64,000 nt of DNA from Chitinophaga pinensis (GTDB lineage Bacteria > Bacteroidota > Bacteroidia > UKL13-3), in the NCBI GenBank assembly GCA_945860865.1, contig CAMARW010000004.1, positions 1 to 64,000 of the forward strand, in the 5' to 3' direction. The notes beneath the pieces are model-generated. The model did no database searches, was not told where the DNA came from, and worked only from the letters and a program-made list of their open reading frames with translations. Both the position numbers and the translations under genes were made by a program. Below are positions 44,846 to 54,503 of the stretch, piece after piece (position 1 is the first letter of the stretch; each line of letters opens with the position of its first letter).

Positions 44846-47083
44846 ATGAAAGGCCGTTTTTTATTTATTTTTCTTTTATTTACCTGCCAAGTTTGGGCTC
44901 AAAATTACACAATTAAGGGTAAAGTAATTGCAAATGAAAAAGGTTTAGCGTTGGCTACTGTTGGTATTCAAGAGTTGGGTAAAGTAAGTCAAACTGCCTC
45001 AGATGGAACTTTTACTCTGGAAAATTTGCCTTCAGGCCGGTTTTTATTGCAGGTTTCTTTATTAGGGTATGAGCGCAAAAAAATATGGGTTCAGCCAGCC
45101 GAACAAGATTTTACAAGTATTCAATTAATACCGCTTCAAAATAATTTGGGCGAAGTAACCATAAGCGGCAATTTACGAGAAGTAAGCAAATCAGAATCGG
45201 CGGCACCGGTTGAAATATACAACCAGCAATTTTTTAAGAAGCTGCCCAACAATAATTTATTTGAATCTATGCAAATGATTAATGGGGTTTTGCCAACCTT
45301 AAATTGTAATGTTTGCGCTACGGGCGATATTCAAATAAACGGCATGGATGGCCCTTATACCCTTGTTTTAATTGATGGTATGCCCATTGTAAGCGCGCTT
45401 TCTTCGGTTTATGGTTTAAGCGGTATACCCAATGCGCTCATAGAAAAAGTAGAGGTGGTAAAAGGTCCGGCCGCTACTTTATATGGCAGTGAGGCCATGG
45501 GCGGATTAATTAATGTTATTACCAAATCGGCAAACTTTGCTCCTAAATTGGCCGTAAATTATTTTGCGAGTTCATATTCAGAACAAAACTTAGATGTTGG
45601 TTTGGGCATAAAAGGTAAAAAAGTAAATGCATTATACGGCTTGAACCTATTTCATTACAACTGGCGACAAGACGCAAACAATGATAATTTTACAGATATA
45701 CCCGTGCAAACGCGGGTCTCTTTGTTTGGGAAATGGCAGTTTAAAAGAAAAGAAAATTTATCTAGCAGTATCGCTGCGCGCTTGTATTACGAGGATAGAT
45801 TTGGAGGAGAAATGAACTGGGATAAAAGTTTTAGGGGAGGAGATAGCGTTTATGGAGAATCTATTTATACCAAACGACTCGAGTTATTGGGCTTACATCC
45901 ATTTAAGATTAAAAATGAATTGTTTAAATTGCAGTTTTCATTTAACCTGCATAACCAAGATGCGGCTTATGGTACAACCACCCTGCTTGCCCAACAAATG
46001 GGATTGTTTAATCAATTGATACACGATAGGAAATTAAATAACAAACATCGATTACTTAGCGGATTAACGCTTAGATATACCCATTACCAAGATGATGCGC
46101 CCGTGCGTTTGGGCAATAGTTTTGTGCAGCAGTTTGTTATTCCGGGTGCTTTTGTGCAGGAAGAATTTACGCCCAACAATAGGCAAACCATTTTATTGGG
46201 AGCCAGGGTAGATTATTATAATTTTCATGGGTTTATATTTTCGCCTAGGGCCAATTATAAATGGCAAATCAATTCAAATAATGCAATTAGGCTTAGTGCC
46301 GGAAACGGATTTAGAATCGTAAATATTTTTACAGAAGACCATGCCGCTTTAACGGGTGCTAGAGAAGTAGTGATAGCAGAAAATTTAAAGCCAGAAAAAA
46401 CATGGAATATGAATGTTAATTATAGCAGCTGGCGCAACCAAAAACAAGGGTTCTTAGAATGGGATGTGAGTGCATTCTACACTTGGTTTGGCAATAAAAT
46501 TATTCCAGATTACGACCAAGATCCTAATAAAATTGTTTATCAGAATTTAAGTGGATTTGCCGTTTCTAGGGGTATTACTTTAAACACGGCAGCTAGTTTT
46601 GTTTTTCCTTTAAGAATAAATGCAGGATTTACCCTCATGGATGTATTTGCCCAACAAACAGATTCTTTGGGTAACAACTTTAGGCAAGTGCAAATGCATG
46701 CCCCACGTTTTTCAGGAACCTTCCAAATAAGCTATGCCTGGAAACCCATTGGCTTAACTTTAGATTATACCGGACAAGTATATGGTTCGATGCGATTGCC
46801 CATTTTGCCCAATGATTTTAGACCCGAATATTCTCCTTGGTTCAGCTTACAAAATGTGCAACTAACCAAGAAGTTCGGACCAAAATTTGAGTGTTATACC
46901 AGTATCAAAAATTTGTGGAATTTTTTGCCTGCCCATCCACTTATTCGTTGGTGGGATCCTTTTGATAAGCGTGTAGATAACGTCATTGAAAATCCACAAG
47001 GATACCAATTTGATGCAGGATACAACTTTGCGCCTATGCAAGGAAGAACCCTTTTATTTGGCTTACGTTACCTTTTACCTTAA
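44846..47083 (+). CDS. TonB-dependent outer-membrane receptor (CirA-like)
   Basis: The 745-aa product has a signal peptide (residues 1-18), a carboxypeptidase-regulatory-like domain (about 20-95), and a plug domain with LNCNVCATGDIQINGM, LVLIDGMPIVSALSSVYGLS and EVVKGPAATLYGSEAMGGLI. A barrel ends GLRYLLP. The plug resembles colicin I/siderophore and vitamin receptors, and the NCNVCATG cysteine pair recalls the subgroup of metal-linked receptors. The ligand is unknown. It stands alone, without a SusD gene. Confidence 0.9.
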   Translation: MKGRFLFIFLLFTCQVWAQNYTIKGKVIANEKGLALATVGIQELGKVSQTASDGTFTLENLPSGRFLLQVSLLGYERKKIWVQPAEQDFTSIQLIPLQNNLGEVTISGNLREVSKSESAAPVEIYNQQFFKKLPNNNLFESMQMINGVLPTLNCNVCATGDIQINGMDGPYTLVLIDGMPIVSALSSVYGLSGIPNALIEKVEVVKGPAATLYGSEAMGGLINVITKSANFAPKLAVNYFASSYSEQNLDVGLGIKGKKVNALYGLNLFHYNWRQDANNDNFTDIPVQTRVSLFGKWQFKRKENLSSSIAARLYYEDRFGGEMNWDKSFRGGDSVYGESIYTKRLELLGLHPFKIKNELFKLQFSFNLHNQDAAYGTTTLLAQQMGLFNQLIHDRKLNNKHRLLSGLTLRYTHYQDDAPVRLGNSFVQQFVIPGAFVQEEFTPNNRQTILLGARVDYYNFHGFIFSPRANYKWQINSNNAIRLSAGNGFRIVNIFTEDHAALTGAREVVIAENLKPEKTWNMNVNYSSWRNQKQGFLEWDVSAFYTWFGNKIIPDYDQDPNKIVYQNLSGFAVSRGITLNTAASFVFPLRINAGFTLMDVFAQQTDSLGNNFRQVQMHAPRFSGTFQISYAWKPIGLTLDYTGQVYGSMRLPILPNDFRPEYSPWFSLQNVQLTKKFGPKFECYTSIKNLWNFLPAHPLIRWWDPFDKRVDNVIENPQGYQFDAGYNFAPMQGRTLLFGLRYLLP

Positions 47084-47707
47084 TTGAGTTTCTTTTAGTT
47101 TCATCACTTTGTGAAACTCCTTATTCATTTTCTGAATATCTTTTAATAACTCAGCTCTTCCTCTTTTATCTAGCGAAGAAGTAAGGTAAATAGGAGGGAG
47201 TTCTTCCCATGTTTCTAACAATTTCTCTTTAAATTTGGCAACATTTACCTCTGCTTCGGCATTCTTAAGCTTGTCTAATTTTGTAAATACAATGCTAAAA
47301 GGAATGCCTTTTTCGCCCAATTGATTAATGAAAAGTAAATCTTTTTCTTGTGGTTCAATGCGGGTGTCTATAAGGGAAAATAGATTAACCAAATGATCGC
47401 GTTTTTCTAGGTAATTCCACAAAGTTTTTTCCCAAGAATTACGCAAGTCTTTAGAGCGTTTGGCATAACCATAACCTGGTAAATCTACTAAAATCCATTC
47501 TTCATTTACGGCAAAAAAATTCATGCTTATGGTTTTGCCCGGCGTACCAGAGGTTCTGGCTAATTCTTTGCGCTGAACCAACATATTTATAAGCGAAGAT
47601 TTGCCCACATTACTTCTGCCAATGAAGGCATATTCTGGCAAATCATTTTTAGGGCAATCTTTTAAACTATTGGCACTGGTTTTATATACGGCTGAACTTA
47701 TATCCAT
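47075..47707 (-). CDS. engB: Ribosome biogenesis GTPase YihA/YsxC
   Basis: This GTPase assists large-subunit assembly. The 210-aa product has G1 GRSNVGKSS (residues 30-38), a G2 threonine in GTPGKTISMNFF, G3 DLPGYGYAK and G4 TKLDKL, with the SSLDKRG ending of G5. Length is normal. It is the last of the lpxK-pnp-engB run and ends against the TonB receptor with a 9-base overlap. Confidence 0.96.
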   Translation of the reverse strand: MDISSAVYKTSANSLKDCPKNDLPEYAFIGRSNVGKSSLINMLVQRKELARTSGTPGKTISMNFFAVNEEWILVDLPGYGYAKRSKDLRNSWEKTLWNYLEKRDHLVNLFSLIDTRIEPQEKDLLFINQLGEKGIPFSIVFTKLDKLKNAEAEVNVAKFKEKLLETWEELPPIYLTSSLDKRGRAELLKDIQKMNKEFHKVMKLKETQLR

Positions 47708-47735
47708 TTGGCAAAAATAGTTTAATTATTCGCTT

Positions 47736-48545
47736 TTAAATACGTTTCACCATTTCACTTATCAATCTTGTGAGGTTTGGTTCGGCCAAAGCGGCTGCTT
47801 GGAGCACATCTTGCAGGCTAATTTTTTTGATAAATCCGGGCACGCCCAAATCGGTTATTACAGATACTGCAAAAACCCGCATGCCCATGTGGCGGGCAAC
47901 AATGTTCTCTGGTATGGTGCTCATTCCAACCGTATCTCCGCCTATAATTCTGAGGTATTTATACTCTGCCGGTGTTTCTAATGCCGGACCTTGAACGGCG
48001 GTATATACGCCCTCTTGTAGCGTAATATTTTGTTCGGCAGCAATTTCTTTGGCTAAGGCAATAAGTTTGGTATCATAAGGCTCGCTCATATCTGGGAATC
48101 TTGGACCTAAATCATCGTCGTTTTTGCCACGCAAAGGGTGCTCTGGCAATAGGTTAATGTGGTCGTTTATAAGCATCAAATCACTTACCTTAAAGTTTGG
48201 GTTCAAGCCGCCAGATGCATTAGAAATAAATAAGGTTTGAATGCCCAAAAGTTTTAAAATTCTGACTGGAAAAGTTACTTGTTGCATGCTATAACCCTCG
48301 TAATAATGGAACCTGCCTTGCATTACGATTACGGGTACCTGGTTGAGTTTTCCGAATAGCAATTTGCCACGGTGACTTTCTACTGTGCTTACTGGGAAAT
48401 GCGGTATTTGGTCGTACGGTATGGCATGTTCTATCTCTATTTCATTTACTAATGCACCTAAACCTGTGCCTAGAATAATGCCTATTTTGGCTTGGTTGTA
48501 AAAGGGTTTTAAGTAATTAAAACTTTCTTGGATTGGTGCTAACAT
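47736..48545 (-). CDS. Purine-nucleoside phosphorylase (trimeric type)
   Basis: It cleaves purine nucleosides with phosphate for salvage. The 269-aa product has ILGTGLGALV, VESHRGKLLFGKL, the phosphate-binding QGRFHYYEGYSMQQVTFPVR, SNASGGLNPNF, the GPALETPAEYKYLRIIGGDT block and GMSTIPENIVARHMGM, signature of the PNP/MTAP family. It overlaps lpxK by 29 bases. The guanosine/inosine-specific trimeric form is likely. Confidence 0.93.
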   Translation of the reverse strand: MLAPIQESFNYLKPFYNQAKIGIILGTGLGALVNEIEIEHAIPYDQIPHFPVSTVESHRGKLLFGKLNQVPVIVMQGRFHYYEGYSMQQVTFPVRILKLLGIQTLFISNASGGLNPNFKVSDLMLINDHINLLPEHPLRGKNDDDLGPRFPDMSEPYDTKLIALAKEIAAEQNITLQEGVYTAVQGPALETPAEYKYLRIIGGDTVGMSTIPENIVARHMGMRVFAVSVITDLGVPGFIKKISLQDVLQAAALAEPNLTRLISEMVKRI

Positions 48546-49575
48546 ACGTGTAAATAATTTGTTGAAAAGCGGTTTCTTCTATTTTTGAAAAGACAACTTC
48601 TATGGGTAAATAGTATAAAGGGAATTCTTTGATTTTATAAAAGTACGGTGATTGAAGCAGTTTTTGATAGTCTTTTTCAGTAGTTACAATTGCCTTGTTT
48701 TTCGTTTCAATTTGCTCAAAATCAGATACAATCCAATCAATGTCTTTTTCGGTAAAAATATGGTGATCGGGGTACGATTTTAAACGAACTTCTGGAAACA
48801 AGCTTTTTAAATGGTCCTCGAACAAGGTTGGTCTGGCAATACCACAAACACCCAAAATAGCATGAGCATTTGTGGATGGCATTTCATCAAAATAAGGTTT
48901 TAGGGGAGCATAAGCAATATGAGAAAAGAAAACTTGTTGGTGAGGAAGCGGATTAATCTTTTGGATAATCGCATTTTTTGTTTCGGCGGTGATATCAGTA
49001 TTACACTTGCTTACAATAATAATATCTGCTCTTTTGGCCGCAGCAGCATACTCTCTGAGGTAACCACTTGGCACCAAATAATCATTTGTATATAATTTAT
49101 TTTGCTCGGTTAGTAATATGTTTAATCCGGGCTTAAGGGCTCGGTGTTGGTAGGCATCATCTAATAAAATTACAGCTGTATGTGGTGCATCATACAATAA
49201 ATTGGGTATGCCCAAAACGCGGTTTTCTGACACGGCAACCGCTACATTTGGAAATTTACTATATAATTGATAGGGTTCGTCGCCCAGTGAAAAAGGACTG
49301 CTATTGGGCTCTGCAAACACATAACCAATAGTTTTTCTCTTGTACCCTCTGCTCATGATAGAAACTTGTAAGTTTTTACTGCCCAAATATTTGATTAGAT
49401 ATTCTATGTGTGGTGTTTTGCCTGTACCTCCAAAAGCTAAATTTCCAACATTGATTGTAGGAATATCAAAACTGGTGGTGCCCATAAAATCTGTATCATA
49501 TAGGTGGTTTCTGAGACGTAAAATTCCTTGATAAAGCCAAGAAAGTGGTAGCAATAGAAGTTGAAATATTTTCAA
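48517..49575 (-). CDS. lpxK: Tetraacyldisaccharide 4'-kinase
   Basis: LpxK phosphorylates the lipid A precursor at the 4' position at the inner membrane. The 352-aa product has an N-terminal membrane anchor (residues 1-20), the P-loop VGNLAFGGTGKTP (43-55), SRGYKRKT, GDEPYQLYSKFP, LLDDAYQHRALKPGLNILL and the GICRP-like block as CGIARP. It shows that the organism makes lipid A. Confidence 0.95.
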   Translation of the reverse strand: MKIFQLLLLPLSWLYQGILRLRNHLYDTDFMGTTSFDIPTINVGNLAFGGTGKTPHIEYLIKYLGSKNLQVSIMSRGYKRKTIGYVFAEPNSSPFSLGDEPYQLYSKFPNVAVAVSENRVLGIPNLLYDAPHTAVILLDDAYQHRALKPGLNILLTEQNKLYTNDYLVPSGYLREYAAAAKRADIIIVSKCNTDITAETKNAIIQKINPLPHQQVFFSHIAYAPLKPYFDEMPSTNAHAILGVCGIARPTLFEDHLKSLFPEVRLKSYPDHHIFTEKDIDWIVSDFEQIETKNKAIVTTEKDYQKLLQSPYFYKIKEFPLYYLPIEVVFSKIEETAFQQIIYTYVSTNPRKF

Positions 49576-49754
49576 TGCGCTAATTTTTTATTACAAGTTT
49601 ATGGTTTTGTTGAATATAATGTCTAAAAACTAATTAATTGAACTGTAAAGTGCTCAGATAATGTTTATTAGGAATTTTATATTAAATTAATTATTATTGT
49701 AAAATAAAAAAATAATTGCTCCAATTCAATTAGACTTAAATTTTAAAATTTAGG

Positions 49755-51011
49755 ATGATATATAAAAAATTAGTACTTCTGTTTTATGTGATTGTTGTTT
49801 GCTTTTTAACAGCTAAAGCACAGCCCTTAACGCAAGGTCTTGGTTCAGAATATCAAATAAGATTAGCTAAAATAGATAGTAATACACTTCAATGGAGAAA
49901 TAAATTATATCCTAAAACAGACGCAGGAAATTTAAATACTTATGGGTTTAATCCTAATGAAATTCCAGTTTATTCTGATTCTACTTATGCATTAAGATTA
50001 AGCTTGCTTGAGATGGAAATTCCAATGGAATACAACCAACAAGTGCGCAACTACATTGATTTATATGCCAATAGGCGCAGAAATTTAATTAGTAAAGTAT
50101 TAAGCACATCTAAATTGTATTTCCCCATTTTTGAGGAAGTTTTTGATAGAGAAAATGTGCCAATGGAATTTAAATATTTGGCTGTTATTGAAAGCGCTTT
50201 GAACCAACGCGCTATCTCACCTGTTGGAGCAGCTGGTTTATGGCAGTTTATGTCGCCTACAGGTAGAATGTACGGACTGAAAACAGACACCTACATAGAC
50301 GATCGGAAAGACATTATTAAATCTACTGAGGCAGCGGTTAAATATTTCAAAAATTCATATCGATTATACAATGATTGGTTGTTGGTTATTGCCAGCTACA
50401 ATTGTGGTCCGGGTAACGTTAATAAAGCCATTCGCAAAGCAGGAGGTAGTAAAAATATCTGGCAAATAATGCCTTATCTGCCTAAAGAAACAAGGGGGTA
50501 TGTGCCAGCATTTATAGCTGCTGCTTACGTTATGAACTATGCTAGTGAACACAATATTTACCCAGCCGAAGAGGAGCCATACTTTCATTTAGATACTGTT
50601 ATGGTTGATAACCGTATGTCTCTTGAAAAATTGGCTTATGCCCTCGGAACAAGTGCCGATGAAATAAAACAATTTAATCCTTCATTAAAACAAGGAATTA
50701 TTCCTTTTAATACTGAAGGAACTGTGCTTACATTGCCTTATCATCATGCAGTTAAGGTTGCTTCTCTGCGCTATGATACCTCATTTAATAATAGGCTAGA
50801 TGAAGATTTGCTTGCTATGAATAAAAGCACGCAGGAAATTAAACACTCCGATAAAGTTATCTATAAAGTTAAGAGTGGAGATTACCTCACAAAAATTGCC
50901 AGAAAATTTGAGGTAAGTGTGGCTGAATTAAAGAAATGGAATAAAGGTAAAATTAAAGGCAACCATGTTTCTAAAGGTCAAAAATTAATAATTTATCCTA
51001 ATCGTGCTTAG
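49755..51011 (+). CDS. Lytic murein transglycosylase with LysM domains (MltD-like)
   Basis: The 418-aa product has a signal peptide (residues 1-22), an SLT domain at about 120-260 with catalytic Glu146 in LAVIESALNQ, then AISPVGAAGLWQFMSPTGRM and YNCGPGNVNKAI. A first degenerate LysM follows around 295-345 (MSLEKLAYALGTSADEIKQF) and a clear LysM at the end (YKVKSGDYLTKIARKFEVSV). It cuts peptidoglycan and binds glycan. Start 49755 follows an AT-rich, 180-base gap in which I see no other feature. It overlaps the convergent methyltransferase by 4 bases. Confidence 0.92.
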   Translation: MIYKKLVLLFYVIVVCFLTAKAQPLTQGLGSEYQIRLAKIDSNTLQWRNKLYPKTDAGNLNTYGFNPNEIPVYSDSTYALRLSLLEMEIPMEYNQQVRNYIDLYANRRRNLISKVLSTSKLYFPIFEEVFDRENVPMEFKYLAVIESALNQRAISPVGAAGLWQFMSPTGRMYGLKTDTYIDDRKDIIKSTEAAVKYFKNSYRLYNDWLLVIASYNCGPGNVNKAIRKAGGSKNIWQIMPYLPKETRGYVPAFIAAAYVMNYASEHNIYPAEEEPYFHLDTVMVDNRMSLEKLAYALGTSADEIKQFNPSLKQGIIPFNTEGTVLTLPYHHAVKVASLRYDTSFNNRLDEDLLAMNKSTQEIKHSDKVIYKVKSGDYLTKIARKFEVSVAELKKWNKGKIKGNHVSKGQKLIIYPNRA

Positions 51012-52207
51012 GGTATTTTTTTACAATGAAACATTACTTTTAGTCCTTTTTCGTTAGTTGAAAAAAATAAGTATTCCTCACCGCCATCCTTTAATTTAAA
51101 AATCTTTTTAATTTCATCTACCTCTATTGGGAAATTTTTCTTGCTAATATTCGCATTCTTTATGCCATATTTTTCTATATAATCTTTTACTTTAGCTTTT
51201 GAAAAATCAATAATTTGAATTGTTTCAAATGCTCTTCCCATGAAATTGTTGGGCAAATGCTTGCTGGTAAAATATAGACTTTGTGCTGACAGTAACTGAA
51301 GGGAAAACGTAGCGGCATATTCTTTGTAAAGATTACCTTTAATAAGGCAGGAGTGGGGTTCAAAAAAGTAATTTAGATTACTAATTTTAGGGGAAATTGG
51401 TTCAATACTTTTATCTTTAAAATGAATACTTTTTCCTAAATTATTAATAATAACTAATTCTGTTTCTAATTCTGTAGGCTTACTAAAGTCAATGTAGGCT
51501 AAAATTTCCTTCACCTCCGATTTGTCTCCTAAAACCCAAATTTTAGTTAAATTAGGAAGTGTAATTTTGAGGTAGGTTAAATCAATCATCGGACTCAATT
51601 TTAACAAAACCTTTGAACTTACTTTGGCGCAAAGGTTTTTAATAGCTAAATAGTTTGGTTTGCCCTGATCCAAAAAGAAAGCTTTTCCTTTTTCGGTTCT
51701 TCTATCTGCATCTAAATAGATTAAATCATAAACTTCCACTGTTTTTTCTAAATAATTTTCGGCAATTGAATCTATTCGAATAATATTTTTTACCCCTAGT
51801 TTTTTGAAATTTTCTCTAACAAGCTCATTTAAAAAGGAATCGGGATCTAGTGAAATTACATTTTTAAATTGATTTGAGAATGCCCAATCATCTACACCTA
51901 AACCACCTGATAAATCTAGCATCTGCCCACCAGAGAAAAGGCTTGCTTTAAAAAATGCTGTTTCTTCACTACTAGCTTGCTCGAAACTTTTGGATGTAAA
52001 CCAACAGTTATGTTTAGTAAAAGTGGGTAATTTATTATCAGCCTTCGGATAAACAAGTAGTTGCTGAGCTAGTAGGGTGTTTAATTCTTTTGTGTTATCT
52101 TTGCTATCAAGTAAAAATTTTTCGGCTTTTAAATGCTTATTTTGGGTTAAAAATAAACCCAAATCAAAGTTAGATAATAGTTCTGAAAGGTTTGGCGTTA
52201 TATTCAA
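51008..52207 (-). CDS. Class I SAM-dependent methyltransferase with THUMP-like C-terminus
   Basis: The 399-aa product has a SAM-binding core at about 95-240 with MLDLSGGLGVDDWAFSNQFK, ISLDPDSFLNELVRENFKKL, LIYLDADRRTEKGKAFFL (Asp-rich loop) and VLLKLSPMIDL. The C-terminal section (KVKDYIEKYGIKNANISKKN) matches the THUMP-like region of an uncharacterised Bacteroidota family. An RNA substrate is likely but not shown. The N-terminus is helical and unrecognised. Confidence 0.8.
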   Translation of the reverse strand: MNITPNLSELLSNFDLGLFLTQNKHLKAEKFLLDSKDNTKELNTLLAQQLLVYPKADNKLPTFTKHNCWFTSKSFEQASSEETAFFKASLFSGGQMLDLSGGLGVDDWAFSNQFKNVISLDPDSFLNELVRENFKKLGVKNIIRIDSIAENYLEKTVEVYDLIYLDADRRTEKGKAFFLDQGKPNYLAIKNLCAKVSSKVLLKLSPMIDLTYLKITLPNLTKIWVLGDKSEVKEILAYIDFSKPTELETELVIINNLGKSIHFKDKSIEPISPKISNLNYFFEPHSCLIKGNLYKEYAATFSLQLLSAQSLYFTSKHLPNNFMGRAFETIQIIDFSKAKVKDYIEKYGIKNANISKKNFPIEVDEIKKIFKLKDGGEEYLFFSTNEKGLKVMFHCKKIP

Positions 52208-52224
52208 TAGTAAAATATATTAAA

Positions 52225-52338
52225 ATGAAAAAGTTATTGTATGGTTTATCACTTATGGCTTTGCTAAGCCTTAGTGCTTGCAAAGGCACTTGTCCTAAGT
52301 TTTCTATACCTATGCCAGCTATTAGTTTTACTTTTTAA
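52225..52338 (+). CDS. Small lipoprotein (37 aa)
   Basis: A short frame encodes 37 residues with a lipoprotein signal, MKKLLYGLSLMALLSLSAC, the lipidated Cys being residue 19, followed by an 18-residue mature peptide with one further Cys. It lies 17 bases from the divergent methyltransferase start and its end overlaps the convergent OsmC gene by 11 bases. Tiny lipoproteins of this form are common in Bacteroidota. Function is unknown. Confidence 0.6.
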   Translation: MKKLLYGLSLMALLSLSACKGTCPKFSIPMPAISFTF

Positions 52339-52741
52339 CAAAGTTAAATTTTATGTTTTGATAGATATCTGGATGAATGCTTTTGGCAACAGGGCAATTT
52401 ATTCCTATTTCTATCAGCTTGTTTTTTTGACTTTCTGTAAAATTTTCATCAGGAATTGTTATCTCAACTTTAATTTCTACAACCCTTCTAGGCAATATTC
52501 CCATTACTTTGTTGATGTGTAATTGGGTGCCAGATAGGTTTATTTTTAAGTTGTTTGCTTCTATTCCCATTACTGTTGCCATGCAGGTTCCAAGGGCTAT
52601 TGCCAATAAATCTGTTGGAGAAAATGACTCACCTTTACCTTGATTATCTACAGGCGCATCTGTTAAAAGAGTGGTACCTGATTGTATATGCTCTGCTTTG
52701 CAACGTAAATTGCCTTCGTAAAAAACTTCAAAGTTTGGCAT
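52328..52741 (-). CDS. OsmC-family peroxiredoxin
   Basis: The 137-aa product belongs to the OsmC/Ohr family of thiol-dependent peroxidases. GESFSPTDLLAIALGTCMATVM holds the peroxidatic Cys, and NCPVAKSIHPD carries the second Cys near the C-terminus. It has no signal peptide. It would reduce organic hydroperoxides in the cytoplasm; substrate preference between OsmC and Ohr subfamilies is not settled. Confidence 0.9.
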   Translation of the reverse strand: MPNFEVFYEGNLRCKAEHIQSGTTLLTDAPVDNQGKGESFSPTDLLAIALGTCMATVMGIEANNLKINLSGTQLHINKVMGILPRRVVEIKVEITIPDENFTESQKNKLIEIGINCPVAKSIHPDIYQNIKFNFVKK

Positions 52742-52773
52742 GTTTTAATTAAATTTGAAGCAAAGTTAGTAAT

Positions 52774-53535
52774 TTGTTGCACCTAAGAAATTTCTTTTTA
52801 ATCAGTTTATTGTTTTTAATACCTGATCTTGCTGCTGCTCAAAATGCTCCAGTAACGGATGTACAGCTTATGTACACGCGCAGCGATTTGTTTGGTTTAA
52901 CTTTAAATTCGCATAAATCTTGGGGAGCATTTTACCGTTTAGGTTGGCATAAAACAGGTAAAAAGCAAAATCATTGGGAAATTGATATAAGCAGAATAAA
53001 GCACCCAAAAGAAATAAGAAGACCAGGTTTTACAGAAGCTCAAGCGCAATATTCTTACGGAAGAATGAATATGGTTTTCTTTTTACGAAATAGTTTTGGA
53101 CAAACCTTAACCATCACAGAGAGGCCATATAAAAATGCTGTTGGTTTAAATTTTGTTTACAATGTTGGTGTTACTGCCGCATTTTTGAAACCAGTTTACC
53201 TAGAGATTTTTTATCCCTATGAAAATTCTACTAGTTATGGGTACTTAGTGAGCGAAAAGTATGACAAAGAAAAACATACCGATTTAAATAGAATTCATGG
53301 CAATGCTCCACAAACAAAGGGTATAAGTGAAACTAAATTAGAATTTGGTGCTTTTGGTAGAGCTGGCTTTCAAGTAGAATTTGGGCAATATGCAGATGAA
53401 ATGAGGTGCATAGAAGCAGGTGTAACATTGGATGGTTTTGCCAATTCAATACCCATTGTTGCCTTGCAAAATGATGATTTTGATAGACTGTTTTGGGGTT
53501 TTTATGTTTCGTATAGTTTTGGAAGTAGAAGATAG
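52774..53535 (+). CDS. Conserved exported hypothetical protein
   Basis: The 253-aa product has a signal peptide (residues 1-22, ending DLAAAQ) and a beta-rich sequence with aromatic strand ends (SFGSRR at the C-terminus), probably a small outer-membrane barrel. The start appears to be TTG at 52774 since no ATG precedes the signal peptide. It lies 12 bases upstream of lipA and may be co-transcribed with it. No named domain is recognised. Confidence 0.75.
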   Translation: MLHLRNFFLISLLFLIPDLAAAQNAPVTDVQLMYTRSDLFGLTLNSHKSWGAFYRLGWHKTGKKQNHWEIDISRIKHPKEIRRPGFTEAQAQYSYGRMNMVFFLRNSFGQTLTITERPYKNAVGLNFVYNVGVTAAFLKPVYLEIFYPYENSTSYGYLVSEKYDKEKHTDLNRIHGNAPQTKGISETKLEFGAFGRAGFQVEFGQYADEMRCIEAGVTLDGFANSIPIVALQNDDFDRLFWGFYVSYSFGSRR

Positions 53536-53547
53536 ATTAGTAAGTAT

Positions 53548-54414
53548 ATGATAGAATTGCCAGTTTTAGGAGAAGAAAAAGTAAAAAAGCCCAGTTGGTT
53601 AAAAGTAAAATTGCCAACTGGTGAAAACTACAAAAGGGTTAGAAAACTTGTAGATGAGTATAAATTACATACCATCTGCGAAAGTGGAAATTGCCCAAAT
53701 ATGGGCGAATGCTGGGGCGCAGGTACTGCCACTTTTATGATTTTAGGAAACACTTGCACAAGAAGCTGTTCTTTCTGTGCAGTGGCAACTGGTAGGGCAC
53801 AGGATTATGATATAGATGAGCCTAGGAGAGTAGCAGAAGCAATTAAATTAATGCAAGTTAAGCATGCAGTTATTACTAGTGTAAACCGCGATGAACTGCC
53901 AGATAAAGGCGCTAAGGTTTGGGCAGATACTATCCGTTTAATTAAACAGGAAAGTCCAGGAACAACCATGGAAACGCTCATCCCAGATTTCTTAACGCAT
54001 TGGGATTTATTATATCAAGTAATTGATGAACGCCCAGAAGTGGTTTCTCATAATATGGAAACCGTAAAGAGATTATACAGAAAAGTTCGTCCGCAGGCCA
54101 AATATGAACGTAGTTTGGAGCAAATTAGATTAACCAAAGAACGCGGATTAAGAACAAAAAGTGGTGTAATGCTGGGTTTAGGCGAAACCGAAGAAGAAGT
54201 ATTGGAAATTATGGATGATTTAGTAGCGAATGGTTGTGATGTAATAACATTAGGACAATACCTTCAACCTACTAAAATGCATTTAAATGTAGAAGCCTTT
54301 ATTACACCAGAACAATTTGCTTATTACAAGGAAGCTGGTATAGCCAAAGGATTCAATTATGTAGAATCAGGTGCCCTTGTAAGGTCTTCTTACCACGCAG
54401 AAAAACATATCTAA
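53548..54414 (+). CDS. lipA: Lipoyl synthase
   Basis: This radical SAM enzyme inserts sulfur to make lipoate on E2 subunits such as the protein at 26981. The 288-aa product has the auxiliary cluster cysteines Cys44, Cys49 and Cys55 ([12 protein letters not shown]) and the radical SAM cluster Cys70, Cys74 and Cys77 (CTRSCSFC). It ends [12 protein letters not shown] with the conserved serine. Length is normal. Confidence 0.97.
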   Translation: MIELPVLGEEKVKKPSWLKVKLPTGENYKRVRKLVDEYKLHTICESGNCPNMGECWGAGTATFMILGNTCTRSCSFCAVATGRAQDYDIDEPRRVAEAIKLMQVKHAVITSVNRDELPDKGAKVWADTIRLIKQESPGTTMETLIPDFLTHWDLLYQVIDERPEVVSHNMETVKRLYRKVRPQAKYERSLEQIRLTKERGLRTKSGVMLGLGETEEEVLEIMDDLVANGCDVITLGQYLQPTKMHLNVEAFITPEQFAYYKEAGIAKGFNYVESGALVRSSYHAEKHI

Positions 54415-54433
54415 TATAAAACGATTTAAACAC

Positions 54434-54471
54434 AAAAAAGCCCAGATACTTAAAAATATCTGGGCTTTTTT
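54434..54471 (+). terminator. Intrinsic terminator after lipA
   Basis: AAAAAAGCCCAGATA (54434-54448) pairs with TATCTGGGCTTTTTT (54457-54471) over an 8-base loop, with A and T runs on both sides, so it may serve both the lipA strand and the convergent thioredoxin gene. Confidence 0.9.
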
Positions 54472-54503
54472 ATGCTTAAAAACTTATAAATCATAACTCA
54501 AAA

